NCBI RefSeq assembly: GCF_016862555.1
Contig: NZ_BONE01000030.1
Location: 1-64,000 of the forward strand
Direction of reading: 5' to 3'
DNA length: 64,000 nt
Source of the DNA: Asanoa siamensis
Lineage (GTDB): Bacteria; Actinomycetota; Actinomycetes; Mycobacteriales; Micromonosporaceae
The translations under genes and the position numbers were made by a program. This document shows positions 27,222 to 35,623 of this stretch, piece by piece; position 1 is the stretch's first letter; every line of letters begins with the position of its first letter. The notes beneath the pieces were generated by a model. That model made no database searches and had not been told where the DNA came from. It saw nothing but the letters and a program-made list of their open reading frames with translations.

Positions 27222-28219
27222 CCGCCGTTGGACGGCTGGTAGCGGGGCGAGCGGGAGAGGCGCGCGGCGCTGTCGCCGGTGAGCGCGTCGACCGTGTCGA
27301 GGAACTGGCGGCCCATCGTCGCGCGGGCGCGTACCGCCGGGTGGGTGGCACCGAAGTCCTCGGCGCCCGGCTGGCCGTCGGCGAAGATCGCGTAGGTCAG
27401 CACCGGCGCGCCCGACCGGTCGAAGATGACGCCTGCCTCGTGCCGGGCCGAGTCGAACCAGCCGGCCTTGGTGGCGATCCGCAGCCGCTCGTCGGACGAC
27501 ATCTCGCGGCGGATGCCGTCGGTGAACGCGATCGGCGCCCGCAGCTTCGACAGGATCGCGTCGGTCGAGGACGGCGAGAGCAGCGTTCCGGCGACCAGCG
27601 CCTGGAGCAGGTCGTGCGTCTCGCGCGGGGTGGACCGGCCGAGGAAGAACCGGTTGGGGTTGGCCACGGGCTCGACCTGGGTGTTCGGGAAGCCCTTGGC
27701 GACGAGGATCTCGTTGATCTCGGCGGCCGGCGCGACCAGCCCGCAGAGCCGCACCGCGGTGTCGTCGGAGACGGTGAGCAGCGCGGCGAGCACGTGGCCG
27801 AGCGTGACCGAGCTCGGGTACGCGCCGTCGAGGCTGAAGATGCCGTCGCCACCGGGCACCACGATCGCGGCCGTCACGTCGACCCGCTGGTCGAGGGTGA
27901 GCAGGCCGCGGTCGACCTTGTCGAGCACCGCCGTTGCCACCGCGATCTTGTTGACGCTGTAGGCCTCGAGCACGGTGTCGGCCTCGTCGGCGACCGCGAC
28001 CTCACTCGACCCGGCGACCGTGACGTAGGCCTGCCAGTTGCCGCCGGCCGCCGCCGACTCGCGCGCGTAGACCCGGCCCACCTTGCGCGCGGCCCGCAGC
28101 GGCGTGGGCTCGGCGGTGGACGGCGCGGCCGAGGCGACGGCGGGTGCGCCGAGGACGGCACCCGCCGTGGCCAGCGTGCCGAGCCCGATGGCGGACCGGC
28201 GGTTGAGCGGCGAAACCAT
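27218..28219 (-). CDS. secreted class A beta-lactamase-like serine hydrolase (copy 1)
   Basis: A 333-residue exported protein. MVSPLNRRSAIGLGTLATAG is a twin-arginine signal, with cleavage likely after VASA. The penicillin-binding fold motifs are present in altered form: SxxK in AYSVNKIAVA, an SDD triad in LTVSDDTAVRLCG replacing SDN, and KAG in IATKAGWF replacing KTG. It is the downstream member of a tandem pair with the same start and end sequences (ATGGT... and PSNGG). A GAGGGAGGG ribosome site is present. A beta-lactamase, D,D-peptidase or esterase role is possible; the changed motifs make true beta-lactam resistance uncertain. Confidence 0.85.
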   Translation of the reverse strand: MVSPLNRRSAIGLGTLATAGAVLGAPAVASAAPSTAEPTPLRAARKVGRVYARESAAAGGNWQAYVTVAGSSEVAVADEADTVLEAYSVNKIAVATAVLDKVDRGLLTLDQRVDVTAAIVVPGGDGIFSLDGAYPSSVTLGHVLAALLTVSDDTAVRLCGLVAPAAEINEILVAKGFPNTQVEPVANPNRFFLGRSTPRETHDLLQALVAGTLLSPSSTDAILSKLRAPIAFTDGIRREMSSDERLRIATKAGWFDSARHEAGVIFDRSGAPVLTYAIFADGQPGAEDFGATHPAVRARATMGRQFLDTVDALTGDSAARLSRSPRYQPSNGG

Positions 28220-28286
28220 ATGAAACCCTCCCTCGTGGACAGACCGCTCGATCCAACCACGAAAGAGTTTCATCCACCGCCCCGCG

Positions 28287-29309
28287 CTAGACGCCGTTCG
28301 ACGGCTGCTGCAGCGCTTCCGCCACCGACAGGTCCGTCACCTCGCCGTTCAGGGACGAGGCCGCGTTGTAGAACGCGCGGCCCATCCGGGAGCGGGCGCG
28401 CAGGGCCGGATGGGTGGCGCCGAAGTTGGTCGCGCCGGTCTGGCCGGTGGCGAAGATGGCGTACGTCAGCGCCGGCTTGCCGTTGCGGCCGAAGATGAGG
28501 CCGGCCTCGTGCCGCCCGTTGCCGAACCAGCCGGCCTTGGTGGCGATCCGGGACCGCTCGGCCGACGACATCTCCCGGCGGATCCCGTCGGTGAAGGCGA
28601 TCGGCGAGCGCAGCTTCGACAGGATCACGTTCGTCGACGTGGGGGAGAGCAGCCGGCCGGCGGCCAGCGCGCGCAGCAGCGTGTGCGTCTCGCGCGGGGT
28701 GGACCGCCCGAGGTAGAACCGCCTGGGGTTGGCCACCTGCTGCACCTGGGTGCGCTTGAAGCCCTTCTTCCGCAGGATCTGGTTGATCTCCGCGGCCGGG
28801 ACGACCTCGCCGCAGAGCCGGGACGCCACGTCGTCGGAGACGGTCAGCAGGGCGGCGAGCACGTGGCCGAGCGTGACGGAGCTCGGGTACGCGCCGTCGA
28901 GGGCGAAGATGCCGTCGCCGCCGGTCCCGACGATCGCCGAGGTCACGTTGATCCGCTGGGTGAGCGACAGGTGCTTACGGTCCACCTTGTCCAGCACGGC
29001 CACCGCGACGGCGATCTTGTTGACGCTGTACGCCTCGACCGGTGTGTCCGCCTGGTCGTCGACCGCCACCTCCTTCGACCCCGCGACGGTGATGTACGCC
29101 TGCCAGGTGCCGCCGGCCGTCGCCGTCTCCCGTGCGTACGCCTGGCGCACCTGGCGGGCCGCGTCCAGCGGCGTCGACTCGGCGACGGGCATCGCGCCCT
29201 CCACGTCCGGTGCCGCCGCCACCGCGACCGCGGGCAGTCCGAGGACGGCTCCGGCGGTGGCCATCGTGCCGAGGCCGAGTGCGGCGCGGCGGTCAAGCTG
29301 GTGAACCAT
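28287..29309 (-). CDS. secreted class A beta-lactamase-like serine hydrolase (copy 2)
   Basis: A 340-residue paralogue of the gene just downstream, sharing long identical blocks such as DGAYPSSVTLGHVLAALLTV and FTDGIRREMSS. The twin-arginine-like signal is MVHQLDRRAALGLGTMATAG with an Ala-rich cleavage region. The same altered motifs occur: AYSVNKIAVA, LTVSDDVASRLCG and IATKAGWF. The pair arose by tandem duplication and has diverged mainly at the N-terminus and in surface loops. A GGGGG ribosome site precedes the ATG. It lies 53 bases beyond the antiporter gene, with its own AT-richer leader. Confidence 0.85.
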   Translation of the reverse strand: MVHQLDRRAALGLGTMATAGAVLGLPAVAVAAAPDVEGAMPVAESTPLDAARQVRQAYARETATAGGTWQAYITVAGSKEVAVDDQADTPVEAYSVNKIAVAVAVLDKVDRKHLSLTQRINVTSAIVGTGGDGIFALDGAYPSSVTLGHVLAALLTVSDDVASRLCGEVVPAAEINQILRKKGFKRTQVQQVANPRRFYLGRSTPRETHTLLRALAAGRLLSPTSTNVILSKLRSPIAFTDGIRREMSSAERSRIATKAGWFGNGRHEAGLIFGRNGKPALTYAIFATGQTGATNFGATHPALRARSRMGRAFYNAASSLNGEVTDLSVAEALQQPSNGV

Positions 29310-29362
29310 ATGAAAACCCCCGTAAAGTAGACATACGAGGGGATTGAAGCACGAAGAACCCG

Positions 29363-30625
29363 TTACCCGGCGCCAGATTCGGCTCCCGTACGCTCTCCGG
29401 CGCGATCCAGGAACGCCATCACGGGTGTCGCCGCGATCCCGTGCACCACCACGGACACGACCACGGCCAGGCCGACGGTGGCCCAGACCACCGGCTCGCC
29501 CGGGAAGTCCGCGTGCGCGGTGGCGTACGCCAGGTAGAAGAACGAGCCGATCCCGCGGATGCCGAAGATCCCGATCACCCAGTGCTCGGCCGGGCGCCCG
29601 GGTGCGCCGCGCAGCGACAGCCAGCCCGCCAACGGCCGGATCACGAACACGAGCGCCAGGGCCACCAGCGCGGCCGGCCAGGTCAGCGGCGCCAGCAGGC
29701 CCGAGACGACGGCACCACCGAAGAGCAGCAGCAGGAGTACGGTCAGCAGCCGCTCGACCTGCTCGGCGAAGTCGTGCAGCACCTGGTGGTAGTCGTGCGA
29801 GCGCTCGGCCGCCCGGATCGCCCGCGCGGCCACGAACACCGCGAGGAACCCGTAGCCGCCGGCCACCTCGACCACCCCGTAGGCGAGGAACGTCGCGGCC
29901 AGCGCCAGGAAGCCCTCCGAATGCTTGGCGAGCCGGAGCTTCTCGGAGCGGGCCCGGAAGAAGAGCTTCCCGAGCAACCGGCCGATGAGGACACCGCCGA
30001 CCACGCCGACGACGCCCTTGTAGAGCACGTCCACTGTGAACCACTCGGCCAGCCAGCCGCCGGGCGCGGCTCCGTGCTGGGCGATCAGGATCGCCGCGTA
30101 CACGAACGGGAACGCCAAGCCGTCGTTGAGGCCGGCCTCCGAGGTCAGCGCGAACCGCACCTCGTCCTCGGAGTCCTCCTCGTCGGTCGGCTCGCCCACC
30201 TGCACGTCGGCGGCGAGCACGGGGTCGGTCGGCGCGAGCGCGGCACCCAGCAGCAGCGCGGCCGCCGGCACCAGGCCCGCCCACCACCAGCCCAGCAGCG
30301 CGACCGCGGCGATCGTCACCGGCATCGCGATCGCCAGCAGGCGCCAGGTCGACGACCAGCGCCGCCAGCCCAGCGGCCGGTCGATCTTCAGCCCGGCGCC
30401 CATCAGCGCGACGATCACGCCGATCTCGGTCAGGTGGGTGGCCAGCTCCGGATGGTCGAGCGGGTCCGGGGCGGGCAGCCCGGTCGGCAGCGCGAAGACG
30501 AGCACGCCGAGCAGGAGGAAGGCGATCGGCATCGACAGTGGACGGCGCTCCAGCACGCGGGGCAGGACGCCCGCGAGGAGGGCACCGACGCCGAGGATCG
30601 CGAACGCGGCGTCGGTGGCGCTCAC
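29363..30625 (-). CDS. cation/proton antiporter (CPA1/CPA2-type)
   Basis: A 420-residue membrane protein with about 12 hydrophobic segments. Family marks are IAFLLLGVLVFALP, a first-half EIGVIVALMGAGLKID, the ion-site motif LGAALAPTDPVLAADV, and LTSEAGLNDGLAFPFVY, the NDG signature of NhaP/CPA1 exchangers. The start is a GTG that overlaps the stop of the HAD gene (GTGA), so it is the third gene of an operon with the HAD phosphatase and the SpoIIE-type regulator. It should exchange Na+ or K+ for protons across the cell membrane. Confidence 0.9.
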   Translation of the reverse strand: MSATDAAFAILGVGALLAGVLPRVLERRPLSMPIAFLLLGVLVFALPTGLPAPDPLDHPELATHLTEIGVIVALMGAGLKIDRPLGWRRWSSTWRLLAIAMPVTIAAVALLGWWWAGLVPAAALLLGAALAPTDPVLAADVQVGEPTDEEDSEDEVRFALTSEAGLNDGLAFPFVYAAILIAQHGAAPGGWLAEWFTVDVLYKGVVGVVGGVLIGRLLGKLFFRARSEKLRLAKHSEGFLALAATFLAYGVVEVAGGYGFLAVFVAARAIRAAERSHDYHQVLHDFAEQVERLLTVLLLLLFGGAVVSGLLAPLTWPAALVALALVFVIRPLAGWLSLRGAPGRPAEHWVIGIFGIRGIGSFFYLAYATAHADFPGEPVVWATVGLAVVVSVVVHGIAATPVMAFLDRAGERTGAESGAG

Positions 30626-31290
30626 GCCGTGGTCAGCGGTGACTCGTCGAGATGGGCGAGCAGGTCGGCCGGATCCTCGTAGACGGCGACCGCGCCCGCG
30701 CCGGCCAACTCGGCCCGCGACGTGCCACCGCAGGTGAGGGCCACGCACGGAAGGCCGAGCTTGGCGCAGGCGGCGACGTCCCAGATGGAGTCACCGACGT
30801 ACACCGCCTGCCCGACCGAGAGGCCGAGCTTGTCGAGCGCCGCCTGGATGATGTCGGGCTCGGGCTTGCTGCGCTCGGCGTCGCCGGACGAGGTGGCCAC
30901 GTCGGTGGCGTCGTCGACGTCGAGGGCGCGGCGCATCGCGGAGAGCTCCTCCGGCGTCGCGGACGACGCCAGCGCCACCTTCTGGCCGCGCTCGTGGCAC
31001 GTGCGCATCAGGTCGGCCGCGCCGGGCAACGGGCGCAGCCGGGTCAGGTAGGGCGCGTAGCGCTCGCCGTGCACCGCCCGGATCAGGTCGTCGCGGGACC
31101 GGTCGCGCTCGGTGCCGAGCAGGTGGTCGAGCAGCCGGTCGGAGCCCATGCCCACGGCGCGATGGATCTGCGCGACGGGCACGTCGTAGCCGCCCGCCCG
31201 GAACCCTTCCCACCAGGTGACGGCGTGCAAGTAGGTGCTGTCGATCAGGGTGCCGTCGACGTCGAAGAGGACGCCCGCGGGTGAGCTCAT
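30622..31290 (-). CDS. HAD-family phosphatase
   Basis: A 222-residue HAD hydrolase of the phosphoglycolate phosphatase/beta-phosphoglucomutase group. Motif I is VLFDVDGTLIDST (nucleophile Asp9), motif II LASSATPEE, motif III SKPEPDIIQAAL and motif IV VYVGDSIWDVAACAKLG. A helical cap lies between motifs I and II. Its start overlaps the stop of the SpoIIE-phosphatase gene and its stop overlaps the antiporter start, so all three are translationally coupled. The substrate is unknown. Confidence 0.92.
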   Translation of the reverse strand: MSSPAGVLFDVDGTLIDSTYLHAVTWWEGFRAGGYDVPVAQIHRAVGMGSDRLLDHLLGTERDRSRDDLIRAVHGERYAPYLTRLRPLPGAADLMRTCHERGQKVALASSATPEELSAMRRALDVDDATDVATSSGDAERSKPEPDIIQAALDKLGLSVGQAVYVGDSIWDVAACAKLGLPCVALTCGGTSRAELAGAGAVAVYEDPADLLAHLDESPLTTA

Positions 31291-33341
31291 GGCACCCCGA
31301 TACCCCGCTCGCGTTCATTCGATGCGCGCAGGCCGATCTCGAACCAGACGGTCGAACCGCGCACCGCGGGGTCGGTGCCCCACGCGTCACTCAGCTCCTC
31401 GATCAGCCCGAGGCCGCGGCCCCGGCTGCTCAGCGTCTCGGCGTGCGCCCGGGTGACCGAGCCGCGGGTGCCGCTGTCGGAGACCGCGACCAGCAGCCGC
31501 TCGGCGCTGAGGTCGACCTGCACCCGGGCGGCGGTGCCGGCGTGCAGCAGCGCGTTGGTCGCCAGCTCGCTCGCGCACAGCACCGCGGCGCCGATCACCT
31601 GGTCGGGCACGTTCCAGGCCGTCAGTTGCGCCGACATCCAGTGCCGGACCCGGCCGGGCGCGGTGGGCTCCGCGGGGATCTCCATGCCCGCCGACCGGCT
31701 CGGCGCCGTCGCGTGCTCGACCGCCAGCACCGCCACGTCGTCGTCGGTGGTGCCGCCGACCGCGGCACAGGCGACGGCGCAGAGGGTACGGGGGTCCCCG
31801 CCCCGCGCGTCGGCCACGCTCGCCGCCACCTTCTCCAGTCCGGCGCCCACGTCCAGCCCGCGCCGCTCGATGACGCCGTCGCTGAACATCAGCAGCGTGT
31901 CGCCCGGGGCGAGCCGGGCCTCCGCGGCGGTGCGCCGGCCGCCCAGCCCGAGCGGCGTGCCGGCCGGCACCTCGAGATAGTCGGCCGTGCCGGCGGCGTG
32001 CCGGACCAGCGGTGGCGGGTGCCCGGCCGTCGCCATGGTCAGCCGGCCGTCGCGCTCGATCACGCCGTAGGCCACGGTGACGAACAGCTCGTCGGTGCCG
32101 GCCTCCGCGCCGAGGCTCGCCACCAGCCGGTCCAGGGCGGAAAGGACGCTGGGCGGCGCCGGATCCGCGAGCGCCAGCGCGCGCAGCGCCGCCCGCACCT
32201 GGCCCATCAACGCCGCCGCCCGCACGTCGTGGCCGGCGACGTCGCCGAGCACCACCGCGAGCCGGCCGCCGGGCAGCGCGAACGCGTCGTAGAAGTCGCC
32301 ACCGGCCGCGTTGCCGTCGACGCCGGGCTCGTAGCGGGCCGCCAGCCGGAACCGGGGGTCGTCGGGCAGGTGCTCCGGCAGCATGCTGCGCTGCAGGAGT
32401 TGCGCGGTGCCGTGCTGGTTCTCGAACCGGCGGGCCCGCTCTGCCGCCTGCGCCACCAGCTTCGCGGCCGCGGTCAGCAGCGCCCGCTCGGCCGGCGACC
32501 ACGGATGCTGGTCGGCCCGCCCGACCGTTAGCGCGCCGCGCAGCGACGGCGTGCGCAGGGGGAGCGCGGCCAGCGCGCGGACCTTCTCGTCGTGCCGGTC
32601 CTGGGCGGCGTCGCGCATCGGGCGGCCGTCGGAGGTGAACCGGGCGAGCCCGGCATGGGCCGCGACCGCCAGCGGTGCGACGGACTCGGCGGGGATCCGG
32701 CGCCAGACCGGCGGCAGCCGCTCGTCGGCGTCGTCGAGCACCTCGCCCCGGATGCGGCGGACCATCCGCCAGTCGTCGCCGTCGTCGACCCCGAAAGCCA
32801 CCAGGTGTACGTCCGGGAACGACAGTCCGTAGCGGAGCGCGACCCGGGCGACCTCGTCGAGGGTGAGCGTGCCGGCCAGCGCCTCGGCGAGCTCGCTGAG
32901 ACCCTGCAGGCGGTGCGCGACCGGCACGGGCTCGGTCGCCACGACCAGCACGCCGGCGACCCGGCCGCTGCCGTCCCGCACGGCCGAGAGCCCGCGGGTG
33001 GGCAGTGCCGGGTCGGGCTCACCCTCGTCGGTCGGCGGCCACTCCTGGTCACGGGGCACGAAACCGGTGTGCCGGGTCGCCCTTACGGCCTCGCCGGCCG
33101 GGCCGTCCCAGGCGGGGCCGAACACCTCGGCCGCGGGAGCGCCGTACGCGTCGGGGTGCCGGGTGCCGAGCAACTGCCCGTACGCGTCGTTGTAGATCAG
33201 CCGGTACCGGTCGCCGTGCAGCAACGCCATCGCGACCGGTGACCCGAGGACCAGGTCGACGACCGCGAGCAGGCCCGGATCCCAGCCGGCCGTCGGCACG
33301 TCCGACGCGCCCGCTGGCGGCGACACACCGGAGCCTGGCAT
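31287..33341 (-). CDS. PAS-GAF-SpoIIE phosphatase with C-terminal HATPase domain
   Basis: A 684-residue multidomain signalling protein. A PAS domain lies at about residues 22-135 (HGDRYRLIYNDAYGQLLGTR), a GAF domain at about 145-315, and a PP2C-type SpoIIE serine phosphatase at about 330-540 with AAGGDFYDAFALPGGRLAVV, LGDVAGHDVRAAALM and LLMFSDGVIERRG. An anti-sigma-type HATPase lies at about 560-675 (ELATNALLHAG and GRGLGLIEELSDAWG). Such proteins act on anti-sigma-antagonist pathways that release SigB/SigF-type sigma factors. It heads an operon with HAD phosphatase and antiporter genes. Confidence 0.93.
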   Translation of the reverse strand: MPGSGVSPPAGASDVPTAGWDPGLLAVVDLVLGSPVAMALLHGDRYRLIYNDAYGQLLGTRHPDAYGAPAAEVFGPAWDGPAGEAVRATRHTGFVPRDQEWPPTDEGEPDPALPTRGLSAVRDGSGRVAGVLVVATEPVPVAHRLQGLSELAEALAGTLTLDEVARVALRYGLSFPDVHLVAFGVDDGDDWRMVRRIRGEVLDDADERLPPVWRRIPAESVAPLAVAAHAGLARFTSDGRPMRDAAQDRHDEKVRALAALPLRTPSLRGALTVGRADQHPWSPAERALLTAAAKLVAQAAERARRFENQHGTAQLLQRSMLPEHLPDDPRFRLAARYEPGVDGNAAGGDFYDAFALPGGRLAVVLGDVAGHDVRAAALMGQVRAALRALALADPAPPSVLSALDRLVASLGAEAGTDELFVTVAYGVIERDGRLTMATAGHPPPLVRHAAGTADYLEVPAGTPLGLGGRRTAAEARLAPGDTLLMFSDGVIERRGLDVGAGLEKVAASVADARGGDPRTLCAVACAAVGGTTDDDVAVLAVEHATAPSRSAGMEIPAEPTAPGRVRHWMSAQLTAWNVPDQVIGAAVLCASELATNALLHAGTAARVQVDLSAERLLVAVSDSGTRGSVTRAHAETLSSRGRGLGLIEELSDAWGTDPAVRGSTVWFEIGLRASNERERGIGVP

Positions 33342-33390
33342 GCCTGCAGCGTAACCGCCGGTGACCGGAGTGGCGCGGTGACGAGATCCC

Positions 33391-33417
33391 GGATTGCCGA
33401 CAGCGCGGTTCGGGTAA
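33391..33417 (+). promoter_or_regulatory. possible SigB/SigF-type promoter
   Basis: GGATT (33391-33395), 16 bases, then GGGTAA (33412-33417), 38 bases before the start of the mechanosensitive-channel-like gene. The -10 is close to the actinobacterial general-stress consensus; the -35 is weaker. Confidence 0.45.
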
Positions 33418-33455
33418 ACCCCCGCGCTGACATCCACCCCGACGGAAGGTCTCAC

Positions 33456-34547
33456 ATGAACATCGGTGCCGCCCTGACTGACATGTGGCGGTCGGTGCTG
33501 CTCTTCGTGCCGAAGGCCCTGGCGTTCCTGGCGATCCTGCTGATCGGCTACCTGATCGCGCGGGTCGTCCGGCGGCTGGTCGACACGCTGCTGACCCGGG
33601 TCGGCTTCGACCGGGCGGTGCAGCGCTCCGGGATCGGCCGGCGGCTGGCCAACTCGAAGTACGACGCCAGCGACATCCTGGCCCGCCTCGCGTACTACGC
33701 GATCCTGCTGTTCGCCCTGCAGTTCGCGTTCGGCGTCTGGGGACCCAACCCGATCAGCGACCTGATCTCCGCAGTGGTCGCCTGGCTGCCGAAGGCGTTC
33801 GTCGCGATCGTCATCGTGGTGGTCGCGGCCGCGATCGCCAGCGCGCTGCGGGACCTGATCAACGGCGCGCTGGGCGGGCTCACGTACGGGCGGCTGATCG
33901 CGACCCTGGTCTGGGCGTTCGTCGTGGGCCTCGGCGTGATCGCGGCGCTGAACCAGGTCGGCATCGCCACCACCGTGACGCAGCCGGTGCTGGTCGCCGT
34001 GCTGGCCACCGTCGCCGGCATCCTGATCGTGGGGGTCGGCGGTGGGCTGGTCCGGCCGATGCAGGGGCGCTGGGAGCGCTGGCTCGACCGGGCGGCGGCC
34101 GAGTCGGCCGTGATCCGTGAGCGGGCGCGGGCCTACCAGGCCGAGAAGGCGGCGGCGGAGCAGCGGCGGGTCGACGAGGAGGCGGCGGCGGAGCGGGCGC
34201 GGGCCGAGGCATCTCGTCTTGCCGCGGAGCGCGACGAGGCGGCCGCCGCGGCGCGGCGTGAGGCCGAGCAGCGGGAGGCGGCGGCGCGGGCCGACGTGGA
34301 CTCGGGGCCGACCGCGGTGATCGGCACCGAGGCCGAGCGGACGCAGGTCATCCCGCGTCCGGAGGAGCAGCACATCGTGCCCGGGATGCGGGAGCCGACG
34401 CCGGCGGAGGGCCTGCCGGTCGCGGGTCAACGGCCGGCGGAGATCTCCTCGTCGGACGCGCCGACGGATCCTGCCGCGCCGGCACCGGCTTCCGCCGATG
34501 TCGAGGAGACCCAGGTGATCCGGCCGCGGGACGCCCGCGAGAGCTAG
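33456..34547 (+). CDS. mechanosensitive-channel-like membrane protein with long coiled coil
   Basis: A 363-residue protein. Residues 1-200 hold four or five membrane helices with TM-helix-repeat features of small mechanosensitive channel relatives (FLAILLIGYLIARVVRRLVD, WLPKAFVAIVIVVVAAAIAS, ATVAGILIVGVGGGLVRPMQ). Residues about 205-280 are a long charged, Ala/Glu/Arg-rich coiled coil. The last 80 residues are disordered with two TQVI motifs (ERTQVIPRP and ETQVIRPRD) that look like forkhead-associated phospho-threonine sites. The pore domain beta barrel of MscS is absent. A possible SigB-type promoter lies upstream, which suits an osmotic or stress function. Confidence 0.75.
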   Translation: MNIGAALTDMWRSVLLFVPKALAFLAILLIGYLIARVVRRLVDTLLTRVGFDRAVQRSGIGRRLANSKYDASDILARLAYYAILLFALQFAFGVWGPNPISDLISAVVAWLPKAFVAIVIVVVAAAIASALRDLINGALGGLTYGRLIATLVWAFVVGLGVIAALNQVGIATTVTQPVLVAVLATVAGILIVGVGGGLVRPMQGRWERWLDRAAAESAVIRERARAYQAEKAAAEQRRVDEEAAAERARAEASRLAAERDEAAAAARREAEQREAAARADVDSGPTAVIGTEAERTQVIPRPEEQHIVPGMREPTPAEGLPVAGQRPAEISSSDAPTDPAAPAPASADVEETQVIRPRDARES

Positions 34548-34565
34548 CCCGGTGGCGCCGGCCGG

Positions 34566-34778
34566 CTATTCCACCTGTTCGGTGGCCGGCTGGCGCCGCT
34601 GCGCGTCATCGACGAGGATGAGCGTGCCGAACATCATGCCGACGAGGATGCTCAGCAACCAGGAGTCGTCCTGCAACAGGTGGGCCGAGATCGGCGCCTG
34701 GACGGCGATGGCCAGGAAAGCGAGCCAGGCGAAGCGACGCTGGCCGAGCGTGAGGATGCTGTGGTTCGTCTCGCGCAT
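34566..34778 (-). CDS. small two-helix membrane protein
   Basis: A 70-residue protein reading MRETNHSILTLGQRRFAWLA with hydrophobic segments FAWLAFLAIAVQAPISAHLL and WLLSILVGMMFGTLILVDDA, so probably two membrane helices with both ends inside. The C-terminus is polar. No family was recognised. It is convergent with the channel-like gene and divergent from a lipoprotein gene. Confidence 0.6.
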   Translation of the reverse strand: MRETNHSILTLGQRRFAWLAFLAIAVQAPISAHLLQDDSWLLSILVGMMFGTLILVDDAQRRQPATEQVE

Positions 34779-34805
34779 TCCCGCAAGTCTGCCTGGAGGT
34801 CCGGG

Positions 34806-35585
34806 ATGCACCAGTCGGCCGTTCGGCCGAGTTTGAGTGACCTGTCTGGGTTGGTACGGGCTCTGGTGCCCGTACTGGCCCTGCTGCTCGTCACCGCGTG
34901 CACCGCACCGGGTGCCGCGCGGCCCCGCCCGCACTGGGCGGCGGACCAGGCGCGCGGTCAGGTCGCCCGCCACTCGGCCCACACGGTGGTGGGCCCGCGA
35001 GCCGGCCTCGACGCGGCGACTGTGGTCCTCGACAGCGGCGTCACCGGTGTCACCGTGCGGGTGGCGGACCTCGGCGGCGACCTGTTCCGCGTGCGTACCC
35101 CCGATGGCTCTTCGGTCGTGCCCGTCGCCTCGCGGTCCGGTGCCGACGTGCGGCTGACGACGGCGGGCACCGGCCTCGGCGGCGCGGCGGCGCTCGACGT
35201 GACGCTGCACCGCGCGGTCCGCTGGCAGGTGCGGTTGGGCGGCGGCGCCCGCGACGCCCAGGTCGACCTGCGCGACGGCGCGGTCTCGGGGGTCGAGTTC
35301 GTGGCGGGCTTCGGGCGGATCGCGCTGACGCTGCCGCCGCCCCGCGGGACGGTGCCGGTGCGGATGAGCGGTGGCGCCGACTCGTTCCGGCTGGTGCTGC
35401 CCGGTGATGCCCCGGTTCGCGTACGGGTCGGCGGGGGAGCGGGGAGCGTGGTGGTCGACGGGGTGACGCGGACGGGCGTACCGGGCGGAACGGTCGTGGA
35501 GGGTCCGACCTGGGCCGCGGCGGCGGACCGTTACGACGTGGACCTGGCCGCCGGGGTCTCGCGGTTGGTGCTCGACCGCGGCTGA
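34806..35585 (+). CDS. lipoprotein of unknown function with beta-rich domain
   Basis: A 259-residue predicted lipoprotein: LVRALVPVLALLLVTACTAP gives a lipobox ending at the cysteine near residue 32. The rest is beta-rich and glycine-rich (LDVTLHRAVRWQVRLGGGAR, DLRDGAVSGVEFVAGFGRIA, RMSGGADSFRLVLPG), similar in pattern to the toast-rack/DUF4097-like domains of envelope-stress proteins. No exact family is certain. It overlaps no neighbour; the MFS gene begins 38 bases later. Confidence 0.65.
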   Translation: MHQSAVRPSLSDLSGLVRALVPVLALLLVTACTAPGAARPRPHWAADQARGQVARHSAHTVVGPRAGLDAATVVLDSGVTGVTVRVADLGGDLFRVRTPDGSSVVPVASRSGADVRLTTAGTGLGGAAALDVTLHRAVRWQVRLGGGARDAQVDLRDGAVSGVEFVAGFGRIALTLPPPRGTVPVRMSGGADSFRLVLPGDAPVRVRVGGGAGSVVVDGVTRTGVPGGTVVEGPTWAAAADRYDVDLAAGVSRLVLDRG

Positions 35586-35594
35586 AGGTGAGGG

Positions 35595-35606
35595 GAGAGC
35601 GCTCTC
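35595..35606. promoter_or_regulatory. 12-bp perfect palindrome before MFS gene
   Basis: GAGAGCGCTCTC lies 18 bases before the MFS start and just upstream of a TATAGT -10-like element at about 35611-35616. The GC-centred CGCT core resembles LacI-family operators, so repression by a sugar-responsive regulator is possible. Confidence 0.55.
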
Positions 35607-35623
35607 GCCTTTATAGTCGCGCG

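Noticed and set aside
31287-34430. A 1047-residue frame containing the SpoIIE-type phosphatase
   Set aside because: The first 363 codons run antisense through the channel-like gene and hold no domain. The ATG at 33341 fits the PAS-GAF-SpoIIE protein.
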